From NCBI GenBank assembly GCA_018389105.1, contig JACATO010001115.1:124001-188000 (forward strand): a stretch of 64,000 nt of DNA. The letters are read 5' to 3'. The notes beneath the pieces are model-generated. The model ran no database searches and was not told where the DNA came from. It saw only the letters and a program-made list of their open reading frames with translations. Source of the DNA: Nautilus pompilius (Eukaryota > Mollusca > Cephalopoda > Nautilida > Nautilidae). Positions 27,701-36,853 of the stretch are shown here, piece by piece (the stretch's first letter is position 1; every line of letters begins with the position of its first letter). Both the position numbers and the translations under genes were made by a program.

Positions 27701-30700
27701 AAATTTTTCACAAATGGAGCAATCCAATTACTACCATTCCAACAATCTCAGAGAAAATTTTACAAATCCAAACCATGATCAACATAGAGCATAGCATACG
27801 TAGATTGATGTAAATCCATCAAATTTTAGCTACATCATGTGAATCATAAATGGTTCAAATAAACAAACCATAGCCACCACTGTATAAAAATCCACCATAC
27901 ATTAGAATATCAATAATCCATCTGTAATTTAGCTAGAATCTTACTGCAGTATCAGGTGTATGAACAGTCTTTGACCAGTTTTCTTTTTAAAAAGTATATT
28001 TACCTCAAAACCAAACACCAACTGTACAGACGCTCCTTTCAGAATAGTACTGTAGTAAGCAAGATTGATGAAGTGTAAGTCCACAGCTGCTAGCACTAAC
28101 AAGAGACCTGAAATATAGTGCAAATGAATCAGGATAGACAAAGTAGAATGTAAAATGCATTCCACTTTTTCTTCACAAACGCTTTCCTAACTCTCAAAGT
28201 CTAGGGATATTTCACAGAAATGGGCTAGAAGGGGAAGGTGTGGGGTATTAGCCTGGGTACATGAAGGTGGGGGCTCTGTGGTTGGGAAGCAAACCAATCA
28301 AGAGTTACCCACAAAGGTTCCATCACATATACAAAAATGCCCAGAGGAAATTCACATGGCCGATTGGTGAAGAAAAGCAAGAAAAAGCCATGCCTGGTGG
28401 GAAGAGTTGGGGTGGTATGCCAAACTGAGTTGTCCCAACCAGAATTCAAACTGGGATCCTCAGCCACAGCAGTTCAGTAGTCTACAACTGGATCAATGGC
28501 AGCTAAATCTATTTAAATTAACAAATTACTAACTTCCTTAGCTAGAATAAAGAAATAACTTACACAGAACTCTAAGATGAAATAATATTGTTATTATTGG
28601 ACTTCGTTCCATCTGAAACAAAACAAAAACAAGGTGAGGCACAAATAAAAACAAGATATGGATAATTAACTGCACATGTAGATTCTAATTAAAATCACTA
28701 GCTAGGAGTTGAGGAAGATTTTCCACTCTATCATTACCGATATCAGTTCATTAAAACTAAAATGTCAACTTGTGTAAAAGAATACACTTTCAAAACCAAC
28801 TTAATGAATCAGTTATTTTAAAATCATCTCTAATAATTAAGAGTTTATTAATAAACTAGCAGACATCCCTGGCATTGCTCAGGGGAAAAAAACTGAAAAT
28901 TGACAAAGGAAAAGAAATGAGTACATACAAAAAACATATCATCAGTCAAAGGATTAAGAGGTTAGTTCTGTGCATGCACTGAAACACAATTGCGTGGTCA
29001 GATGGTAAAATGACTATGATCAACCAGTGAAAGTGCTAAATAGTTCCATGCATGCGCAGTTAATGTCTTGAGGATCACACTATAGCCATTTTCACCCTAG
29101 GAGAGCTTTCATCCTAATGTTTGAATTTCCTAGTTCAAAGGAATGAGAAGATAGCTCTGCGCATGCACAGATTCACACTTAGGGGTCAAAAACCAGGTAG
29201 TCCATGTTCACCAGGAGGTCCAATTTGGTCTGTGTGTCAACTTTGTTGGTAATTGGCCCAGTAGTTTGGACGTGATTGGCATTCCACACACACACATATA
29301 CACAGAAATGATTTTTATTTATGAGATACCAATAAATCTAATTAAACAGATAATTAAGGAAAGTAGGAAGCATCATTTTGGAAAGTATTCCAAATCACTT
29401 AATTAATAAATAAAAGAGAAAGAACTGCGCTATAACATCAGCAAGATGTCTCTTCATTACTCTCAGGCAGGTCCTTCCAAGATTATGAACTATTTAAGTG
29501 TCACCAGCCCGGTGAATGCACATATCAGAAGATCCTATTAGAAATCTTCATTTTCAGATGTGAAAGGAAAACTGGAATTAATAAAATAAAAATGAATTTT
29601 AATGTACGCAAGCAAGTTTCAAGTCCCTTCATTGTAATGCAAGACAAAATTTCAAAATATTTAGTCCAAGGAATAGTATTTTTTGCTTTTTCTTTTAATG
29701 TATCGAGTGAGTGTAAAAGTCTGAGACATGTCCTATCCAAAACATGCAGAAGTAATACAAACCATGAGACAGCCATTTCTACCTTAGTTGAAGATCTAAA
29801 GGCAGGAAATGTGGACAGTGCTAAACAAAATACTCACGAAATCAACTCGATCTTCTGCTAACCAATGGAAGCATTTCAAGAAGAGCAGCAACGTGAACAT
29901 CCCCACAAACCTGGGACTAAAATCATCTCGAAACACAGTAAAGGCAAGGCAGGTTTCTGTCACAGCATACCATGATCTCTCAATCAGGTGCTGCAGATAG
30001 GAAATATAAATTTAGAACAATGTAAATATGAAAGAAGAAAAAATTGTGTTTTTCACAAAAACAAAAATGTTAAGTGGCAACAAAAGTACTCAAACCTTTA
30101 AAAATAATCTTAGAAAAGAAAATTAGTTCATGTGAATGATGCTACAAGGCATCATAGGTTGATATTTACAATTGTTGAGACTGCTACTACTGTACATACA
30201 GGGTGTCTCAAAAAAAAAAAAAAAAGGTGTAGACACGTTCATACACTACTACCATATGAAGGCATTTTATCTCAATATTTAAGACATTTTATTTGGAAGC
30301 TCACAGAAGATGGTACTATGCAATACAACAGCATACCCCGACATTACATTTTCAGTGTGGCAAAAAAGTACAGGTATTTCTGGAAGAATACTTTACTAGG
30401 AGATGGATAGGATGACACAAGCCAATTAAAAACCCAACATGCTCTCCAGATCTCATATTACCAAATTTTTTTCAGTGAAGAATGTTGAAGGGCAAGGCAT
30501 ACGCCACAAAACCAGGCGTCATCCATGAACCCCATTGTTGCTTCAACAGATATTCCTGTGAAAACATGTGCCAATGTGTATTGCTGTTGTCAGACACCTT
30601 GTATTAGAGTCATTCTTAATTATATCCTTTTCTCCTGTCTAGATTGAATAAACAAACAAATGCCAGTATGCAAAATAATCATTATTAAATAAAGAAATAA

Positions 30701-33700
30701 ACTGATTCTGATCTGTAAAAACATATTTACATTAAAAGAACAAAGTCAATTTTGCTGCTAGGTAATAAGTGTGCAGTTTGAAATTTCTCTTTTGCTATGG
30801 AATACTTAGAAAATTATTGGTGAGATCATCACGTTATTAAAAAATGTTTAGTCAACATGGGGACAAATGCTAAAGAGGAATATTAACTTCTTCCTCATTG
30901 AGAAAGCAGCAAGTCACTGATTTTGTAAAAATGTATATTACTACATAACCATAGTTAAACAGTTAATGATCAAATTCAACATCTAAATACACATTATACA
31001 CCTGTGTGATATTGAGATATTTCTTTCTAAATAATTCTTTTACACTTTTAAAGGCTACATACAATTAGATAATGGCAGTTGACAATTAGCATTGAAAATT
31101 TTTTCATTTACTTTACAAAAAAAAAAAGTAATAGTAAAAATAATAGCCAAATATTTGAGTTATTGCTTGCAAATGAATTTCTTACAAGTCCATGCTAATG
31201 TAACTATAGAGAGAAAACCTTGTTCAAATAATATGGATATCAGCACATATCTTATTAGTGCGCTGTAAAACTTTACTGATTTAAAAAGGCAAACAACTTA
31301 GTCTAAGGTAAATCACACAAACTTTCATTCTTACGCATTTCTAGTTACTTAAATGTGCATATCTGATTTTTTTAAGGTTAGTGAAGGATCCTATCATTCA
31401 CAGTATGTTAACCCCTATAAACTAAAAAATACAAAAAAACTAGCTGTTATAGTGATAATCCATATAAAGTCAAACTTACAAAACCTTTATGTTTTTGTAT
31501 TCATTCCCAAGTGAGGGTACTATTAATATTACTTATATTCTTATTATGTGGTTTTATAGGCACAAACTTCAGAAAATAATACTGAACTTGGCAATGATTA
31601 ATACTCAAAGAGCCTTTATACCAGGTTTGAGTAATCAGGTTTTAAATCTAACAAAACAAACTTCTTCATTCTAAAAGCCAAAAAAGTTGTAAATAACTTT
31701 TTAAAAAGCATATACAGTTATTTTCTTTACTTTTATTCTATCAAGCCAGTAAAAGAACAAAAGCTATTCCAGTTTTTCCAACCACTGCCAGAAAATTTGC
31801 ATCCACAAATGTGTCAGCAAATCTTTAAAAAAAATCAATGCTATGATGCTTACTTCCATTTCTGCTGCTCGAAGTTGACCGAAAAATATCTTTCTCATTA
31901 ATTTTCCCATCAGAACAACAAACACAAAGGCTTGAATATACAACACCTGGAATTAAAGACAATCAAACATAGAGCATTCAAAGTAAATGTTGGGGCTTCT
32001 TGCAGCTAAACATAATACTCAAACGATTTTAAAACCCTTTTTTTTTTTGATTTAACAAATACCAACCATTTATGAGCTAAATCATCATTTATTGCAAAAT
32101 CTCATGAAAAGGATTCACATTGTTTTTTGATGTTTACATTTTTTGGTAGGATAGACCACTTAGCATCTTTACCAAAGTCCAACAATGATTACCAGCCACA
32201 TAAGTTGGAAAAAAAATCAAACATACAACAAAGCTTAAATGTAAAAATTTTTTTTGTCCTAAAGTTAAGCATATACTGACTTTGGTTATATTTAACAATG
32301 ATTTGATGTCAACTTAGAGATAAATAGATCTAATACTTACTCCAAGAAATATCTTAGTAGCAAGTTAAATGATAGAACCTTGAGTACGGAGAAGCTAAGA
32401 TTTAGTCTCAGCATTTTGTAACTTATGTAGGTCCAATTCATGCACAAGAATAGAGTTTAGGCTGCATTGTGAAACCATAGCTTTGTTAAATGTTATATAA
32501 TTCATATTATCCAAATATGATTCTAAGACTAATAATTGCTCGATTCATTTTTAGTCCAAAATATTTCTAATTCTGAACTTACTATCTCTTTCAGAAAATT
32601 GTATATGCAGTATTTTTTCTTATATTAAAAGCAATGTTGATGAGTTGGTGTAAATATTTTGCTTTAAATTGATTCAGTAACATAATAGATGTAAAAAAAC
32701 ACCCTTAGTATTACTAAATAAGTACTATATAAATGCCAAAATGTTATCTACTCATTTCAAACACATTGCAATAACTTTTTGTGACACTTTGCTTTCCAAT
32801 TTGATGTTCTCTTAGTTTCTGAGTTATTAATACCATTGCAAACCATGTAATGCCATTTTGAACGATTCTTGGCTACTCCTTCAAAACTATCCAAATTGAG
32901 CCCCAACAACTTAAGAGTTGCCCCACAAACATAATGAGGACAGAACATATTGCAGATGCCACATCCCATCTGGTCTTAATATCAATATCATTTTGTCATT
33001 AACAGTGCTCAGTGTGATGCAGTAATTTATGAATACGAGTCAGTTACCTACTTGAGCTGGGTCAGAGTGAACTGTCTAATGTCTATAAAAGCAATGTTCT
33101 CTTGTGATTGGTGAAACTGATTTATAGCTTTTTTAGTGTTTCATATGATTGGATTTATGATAGCACCACAAAAAAAAATATCAATAACAAGGCATTCCTT
33201 TTTTTTTGAAAATGAATGGCTTTCTGATCTCCAATTTAAAGGCTCGATTTCTAAAGCTGATGATGCTTGAGTGAGGTGTAGTTTCCCCTGTGGTCTTCAC
33301 TGTAAAGACCAAATTAAAAATTTCAGAAAGGACATGAATAGTAAAAACAAGCATTTGCTGTGAAGGCCAATAACAAAACTATTAACAAGTTTATGCACTA
33401 AAAAATAAGCTGTGAGGAACGCGTTACTGCAGCCAAAATGACATCATTGTGTCAAGCATCATAATATTTACTTTTCAATTTAATGCAACAAAATTGTATT
33501 GTTTTCTGACTCCAAAGCCAGCTATAAAATATGCAGTGTAGAACAAAGGCAGAAAGTTTGGTAAAGAATTTGTTTGCTCCACATTCAGTTTTAGATCTGA
33601 AAAATAGCAAAACATTCACTCACATTTGACACTTCAAATAAAGGGGTCATCAAATGGTTCTCATTGATAAAATACTTTGACAAGCACAGTTGAGTAAAAA

Positions 33701-36230
33701 AAAAAAAAAAAAGCCTGCTAGACTTCTGAGGACCCAAACTAAATAGCTGATGCAATTTTATAAAAAAAATGTCCTCTATTCTGAAAGAAGGCAACTTATA
33801 TATATAAAAAGCTGCATCTTCTATCGCAGAAAATGCAGTAATTATGGAAAACAAATTTATCTTTTGCAACTTTAAATGTGTGTAGCCAACACCACCACAA
33901 GCCAATTGCACCTTTCATTGCATCACAAGGCCAAATATGCAGGTAAACTGCTAAAGTATGATATTGAAGGTCTAGTTATAAAGGTATTCAACAAGTTTTC
34001 ATCTTCTACAGAGATTGGAAGCCATCAAAGACTTGATTTTGTACAAAAAATACTGAAGTGTTCCTGCTCAAAGTGTTTCTTTACTTCTTGTTATAGACAT
34101 ACTACTAAAAACATACTTCCTGTCTCAAGGTACGGAAACTCATCCAATGATTAAAATTTTTATGGCAGCAAATTATGATTATGAAGCTACAACAGATGAT
34201 CATCTTTCATTACCTGAACATATGCTCTTTTTCATGCAGAGTTCCATGAATTTTGTGGCAAAAGTAGTTAATATTGGCAAGTGAGGTAACCAGAATCAGA
34301 GACATGATTTATTGATAAAGTTAATCAACACAAAGAAACTGTCCTCTGCTGATCAGATGTTTTTCACAACTGAAGCAGTCAAGATTTATGAAAGCCTTGA
34401 ATATCTTTACAAATAGTTTCCACTGGACAACTCTGAAGCATTCTTCCATCTAGGAATTAAAAAACAACTTTGATTTCAACAACAACAGTCCTGTTATTGC
34501 AGCTTCTGTGCATCTGTCAGTAAGCATTTTTGAGTTTTGCATACTGAAAGAGATGATGTGCAAGCTGAGAGACATTGACAAGGTGGACATGTAGTAGGTG
34601 AGATTTTTTTAAAAAAAACAGTAACAGCTTAAATCTGTTTAAGTTGGTGGAGCATGTCTTGTGCATCCCAGTCAGCAGTGCTTCTGTTGAAAGTGTTTTT
34701 CAATCATGATGTATATTTGATAAGATGAGAGAAATTAAACGAAAGTGGAAGTTGTGAAGGCTGAGTAAGATTTTTATATCTAGGTGTTGGAAAACAGTTG
34801 TTCAAGCTGCCAAGAGTAACAAATACACATTTAAATCAAGATCTTAAAAACAACTTGTAGGTTAACTGTTTATTATTGTAATGTAATAAAATATTTTCTC
34901 TTCAACCATATTTAACCCTTTTAAGTTCAAGCTGCCAAGAGTAACAAATACACATTTAAATCAAGATCTTAAAAACAACTTATAGGTTAACTGTTTATTA
35001 TTGTAATGTAATAAAATATTTTCTCTTCAACCATATTTAACCCTTTTAAGATTATGAATAATATTTTATTAAATCACGCGATGACAGCTCTAAACAAGCT
35101 TGATGGGTTTTTCTAAAATTTTTCTTTTCCTGTCCATTTAGATGTCGTGTACAAGATTTTAGTTCATATAAATATAATAATTATTTGAAAATGCAATCAT
35201 CATCCATTCAGACTACTTGACCAAACCATCTCAACTGAGTACACAGCATCATGGATTCGATGCTCGGCATTTCTGCTCTCTCCAAAACTGCTGCGCTGGG
35301 AACTGATATAAATTAAGCGGCATTTGGAGATGACTGCAGGGGGGAACTGATCCAGCTTATTTTTGTGTGACCACTACAGCGAGTTCGTGTTTCGGTGCCA
35401 TGCAGCAGAGTCACGGCAACCAACCACAGCTTTATGGGTTTTAATTTTTGCTGTTAGTTTCACGCCGCATTGATTCCAGATTCGCGTTAAGTAAAAAGAA
35501 GTCCAGACGAAATACCCTTGCTAATAAGACTCATTTGTCCCAAGATGTCTAAACTGCTCAGAGTTGCGATCATTGTTCACACACACAGGGTTCGATAATG
35601 TACACGACTGGTACATGCGCAGCTTGGCTTTTACTCGCCAACAGCACAATCCTCTCTCTCTCTCGGAATTCTCCGCTATGAGATGACATCGATATTAGTC
35701 TATCGGCATTAAGACATTTTAAAGCGTCTCATCGACCGAAAAAAAAAGAAAATAAAAGATAATTTAATTAAACTGAATCTAATCGAAATGACCTGGTGGC
35801 ACACGTAACCAGATCACTGGACGCCACGTCCGTCTAGTAGGTGAATGTATTTTTTTTATGGGTCGAAATTGAATTAGGAAATATCAGTTTCCCACGCTTA
35901 GTTACTGACTGTTCCACGCGTGTCAGTTCATCTAGAACTTAGAGAAGCCAAACACCACCACTCTCGCCAAGGAACCAACTGAGGTAGGGCGGGCGGGCGG
36001 GCTGACTAGCAGGCACGGGGACCCGCTGTTGGTTAGGTGGTGGTGGGGGAGGGGGGGGAGAGGGTGACAAGGTAACGTAATCCTAGCAAAATCTCACTTA
36101 CAGCCATACTGGGGTTTGACTTCGTTATATAAACGACTGAAGGGTAGAACTGTTTCTTTTGGTAATACGCATTACCGATGACGGATGATGTGAGCAGAAA
36201 ACTCATCGCCGCTAACACGAAAGCCTGCAT
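12744..36230 (-). CDS. SYVN1: Synoviolin/HRD1, ER membrane E3 ubiquitin ligase
   Basis: HRD1 is the RING E3 ligase of ER-associated degradation: it sits in the ER membrane, helps retrotranslocate misfolded proteins and ubiquitinates them with SEL1L and partners. I joined 14 coding exons, read 5' to 3' as 36230-36102, 31946-31854, 29990-29838, 28612-28564, 28107-28004, 23618-23492, 23074-22975, 20449-20384, 18965-18667, 18031-17975, 17278-17159, 17023-16846, 14023-13866 and 12934-12744. All have AG/GT borders and matching phases. The total is 1,824 bases or 607 residues, close to the 617 of human SYVN1. Residues 1-250 are the hydrophobic multi-span part. The RING-H2 ligands are C290, C293, C306, H308, H311, C314, C325 and C328. 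A Gln-rich stretch and Pro runs follow, then the conserved EELKILEGHERSNVEAR helix and a basic VRRRRIQHF tail. Start Met aligns with the family start. Confidence 0.97.
13545..13685 (+). repeat. CpG-depleted copy of a dispersed repeat
   Basis: This segment, in a SYVN1 intron, contains TTCACAAATTGCATGTGAAC and a later GTGGGATCCAATGTGG. These correspond to the landmarks of the copy at 9660-9790 with CpG replaced by TpG or CpA. The pattern suggests older, methylation-driven decay. Confidence 0.45.
14867..14886. repeat. (CA)n microsatellite
   Basis: About ten CA units lie in a SYVN1 intron. No other structure was seen. Confidence 0.9.
15493..15567. repeat. Short palindromic MITE-like repeat, copy 1
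   Basis: An arm beginning GGAATGTTCAAAGGAAACC is mirrored by a right arm ending TTTCATTTGAATGTCCC, so the whole 75 bp can fold as a hairpin. Two related copies lie at 51289-51366 and 51686-51752. The size and terminal inverted repeats suggest a non-autonomous DNA-transposon derivative. No coding capacity is present. Confidence 0.6.
15602..16655 (-). mobile_element. Decayed pogo/Tigger-type DNA transposon
   Basis: Minus-strand readings show an N-terminal CENP-B-like helix-turn-helix (RKRKLDVISIENKNQTIKVV, then KSEIAKQFGLPANTLSMWLK) near 16080-15900, and a catalytic-domain piece with IYNCDETGVTFKMIPNK near 15850-15790. These are hallmarks of pogo/Tigger transposases, where the Asp in CDETG is part of the DDE triad. 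The ends carry related inverted repeats: CAGCATACTCCTGTTATCTC at the left and, on the other strand, TAGTAGACTCTTGTTACCTT at the right. The centre is deleted and the frame is broken. It sits within a SYVN1 intron. Confidence 0.8.
17290..17970. other. SYVN1 intron with no recognised element
   Basis: This is the intron between the proline-run exon (17975-18031) and the Ala/Thr/Ser-rich exon (17159-17278). A 94-codon open frame at 17548-17832 on the minus strand has no splice logic connecting it to SYVN1 and resembles no family I know. I treat it as chance or an old repeat. A small CA repeat lies near 17447. Confidence 0.4.
18690..18775 (-). repeat. CAG/CTG trinucleotide tract encoding polyglutamine in SYVN1
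   Basis: Three interrupted runs of glutamine codons, separated by Ser and Pro codons, lie in the exon just after the RING domain of SYVN1. Mammalian HRD1 has a Pro-rich linker here instead. The tract is coding and in frame, and it is likely to vary in length between individuals. Confidence 0.85.
19795..20125 (-). mobile_element. Mariner transposase N-terminal fragment
   Basis: From an ATG at 20120 on the minus strand, the reading MSDVKEQHVCIKLCMKLVGK continues, after frame breaks, with a DFFRFKDSRTSVDDDLCSSH-like part. That resembles the FKEGRTSVEDDERSGRPST region of mariner transposases. A further piece reads MTICEVAEEAG. This is the DNA-binding half only. The catalytic domain is missing and stops are present, so the copy is dead. 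It lies within the SYVN1 intron between exons 8 and 9. Confidence 0.75.
20877..22873 (-). mobile_element. Nearly full-length decayed pogo/Tigger element with TIRs
   Basis: The ends are matching inverted repeats: TACCATAAAGTGCCATATATTA at the left and its near reverse complement at the right (TAATACATGACACTTTATGGTA). Both are bounded by TA, the target duplication typical of the Tc1/mariner/pogo superfamily. Minus-strand frames inside show the CENP-B-type DNA-binding part (FKASQKWCAGFMACNQLNI, ALKLPDAYKDQLLRYQQF, about 22010-21850). They also show the end of the DDE region (IPRGMTSMLQVMDVA-like, about 21560-21500), then a C-terminal EKGFLRCCLSNAMD segment. Frameshifts and stops break the gene. 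It sits within the SYVN1 intron between exons 7 and 8. Confidence 0.85.
24440..25350 (-). mobile_element. Decayed Tc1-like transposase remnant
   Basis: Minus-strand frames give FIDESRFCLDI (second strand of a Tc1/mariner DDE fold, about 24920-24890), then MDENNCLY, similar to the DNARPH region, near 24717. VWPA, a stop, and SLDLNPT follow near 24645-24610, matching the WPARSPDLNPIE motif of Tc1 transposases. Several stops and shifts are present. No terminal repeats were identified. It lies in the SYVN1 intron between exons 5 and 6. Confidence 0.7.
28190..28510 (-). mobile_element. Probable tRNA-derived SINE
   Basis: On the minus strand the element begins GCTGCCATTGATCCAGTTGTAG and soon contains AGTTTGAATTCTGG, a decayed version of the tRNA-type pol III B box (GGTTCGAATCC). 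A GC-richer body follows, ending towards 28190. The layout (tRNA-like head then unrelated body, about 300 bp) fits a SINE. The family name cannot be given from memory. It sits in the SYVN1 intron between exons 4 and 5. Confidence 0.5.
28855..29335 (+). repeat. Dispersed repeat with non-LTR-type ends
   Basis: The left end reads CTAGCAGACATCCCTGGCAT then TGCTCAGGG, a decayed form of the (A)CCCGGC(G)TTGCCCGGG-like motif common at ends of invertebrate dispersed repeats. The right end has AATTTGGTCTGTGTGTCAAC, GTAGTTTGGACGTGATTGG and a CA tract, again typical of such families. Internally, GCATGC-bearing modules (near 28970, 29050 and 29160) recur at about 90-110 bp. No open frame is present. Confidence 0.5.
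30197..30603 (+). mobile_element. Truncated mariner-like transposon
   Basis: The ends are a short inverted repeat flanked by TA: TACAGGGTGTCTCA at the left and GACACCTTGTA at the right. Inside, plus-strand frames give a YFWKNTLLGDG-like piece, then a PIKNPTCSPDLILPNFF-like piece. The latter is a decayed form of the mariner/Tc1 motif W-P-x-R-S-P-D-L-T-P-x-D-F-F. Only the 3' part of the transposase is left. It sits in the SYVN1 intron between exons 2 and 3. Confidence 0.75.
33100..34770 (+). mobile_element. Decayed hAT-like transposon
   Basis: Plus-strand frames near 34630-34710 read FKLVEHVLCIPVSSASVESV, a good match to the hAT C-terminal dimerisation segment (LLKLVxxVLSIPxSNAxxERVF). An upstream frame at about 33960-34150 contains ALIKVFNKFSSS-like and DFVQKILKCSCSKCF-like sequence, in keeping with the mid part of hAT transposases. 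Many stops occur. The left boundary is uncertain. It lies in SYVN1 intron 1. Confidence 0.65.
34801..35050. repeat. Two tandem 125-bp units, almost identical
   Basis: The unit at 34801-34925 is repeated at 34926-35050. Both begin TTCAAGCTGCCAAGAGTAAC and end CCCTTTTAAG. The only difference I found is one G/A change in the middle (CTTGTAGG versus CTTATAGG). The unit is the 3' end of the hAT-like remnant, so the duplication is recent compared with the decayed element it derives from. Confidence 0.95.
35160..35510 (-). mobile_element. LINE fragment, C-terminal end of reverse transcriptase ORF
   Basis: Minus-strand frames give AVVLERAEMPSIESMMLCTQ-like then LRWFGQVV, a stop, and MDD. This matches the QLRWxGHVVRMxD motif near the C-terminus of an invertebrate non-LTR retrotransposon group. 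Further upstream, THKAVVGC and LLHGTETRT correspond to KAVVLPTLLYGSETWT. The fragment is 5'-truncated and frame-broken. Confidence 0.7.
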
Positions 36231-36853
36231 TTTTCGACAGTCAGTTAGGCAGATGGGCGTCGGAGCACTCGTCGCTTACGACTACAAGATGGCGGCTCCG
36301 GCGAGACCATCGTGCGGGGCGAGACCTTGGGTCGGCCCGGTGGCGGCGTTTTAAAATCCGTCCGTTTTCTCCCGTCTCTCTCTCTCTCTCGATGGCGATG
36401 TGACAAAAGAAATAAATAAAAATCTCTCTCCGAAGCGAAAAAAAAATTTTTACACCTTTAATTCCAAAAGAACGCAGTTGCATTGATTTAATACGGCGAC
36501 AAACCTTACAAATTTTATTATTATTGCTATTAGTTTTATTCGTGTATTTATTCATTTTACTTTTATTTTATAGCCAGTTCATATTTATTTATTATATGAT
36601 GTTTTATACGTGGTAAGTATTTACTACCATCGATCGATTCAAATAAAAAAAAAAAAATCACGAAAACAGCCGAAGCGTTTCCGGAAAATTAAAGAAAAAG
36701 AAAAAAAAAAAAAGCGAGGCGGATGAGCTCGCGCCGAAAGAAAACAGAGCAGACGACAGGGTTTCGGAGGCGGGATTTTGCGCCCCAAGTTACCAGCTGC
36801 TTACCGATGTTTTTTCCTGCTGTCTTCTGGGAAAACCGCAGACTGGGGTTCCA
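36231..36853. promoter_or_regulatory. Divergent promoter between SYVN1 and SPDYA-like gene
   Basis: This interval separates the start codons of a minus-strand and a plus-strand gene and is CpG-rich at both ends (about 36,230-36,370 and 36,660-36,850). A YY1-type site, CAAGATGGCGGC, lies at 36285-36296 within about 65 bases of the SYVN1 start codon, a common position for this motif in housekeeping genes. Transcription starts and the 5' UTR limits cannot be assigned from sequence alone. Confidence 0.6.

Noticed and set aside
35245..35275. GGATTCGATGC resembling a tRNA B box
   Set aside because: No A box or acceptor stem at the right spacing. The sequence is explained by the minus-strand LINE fragment.
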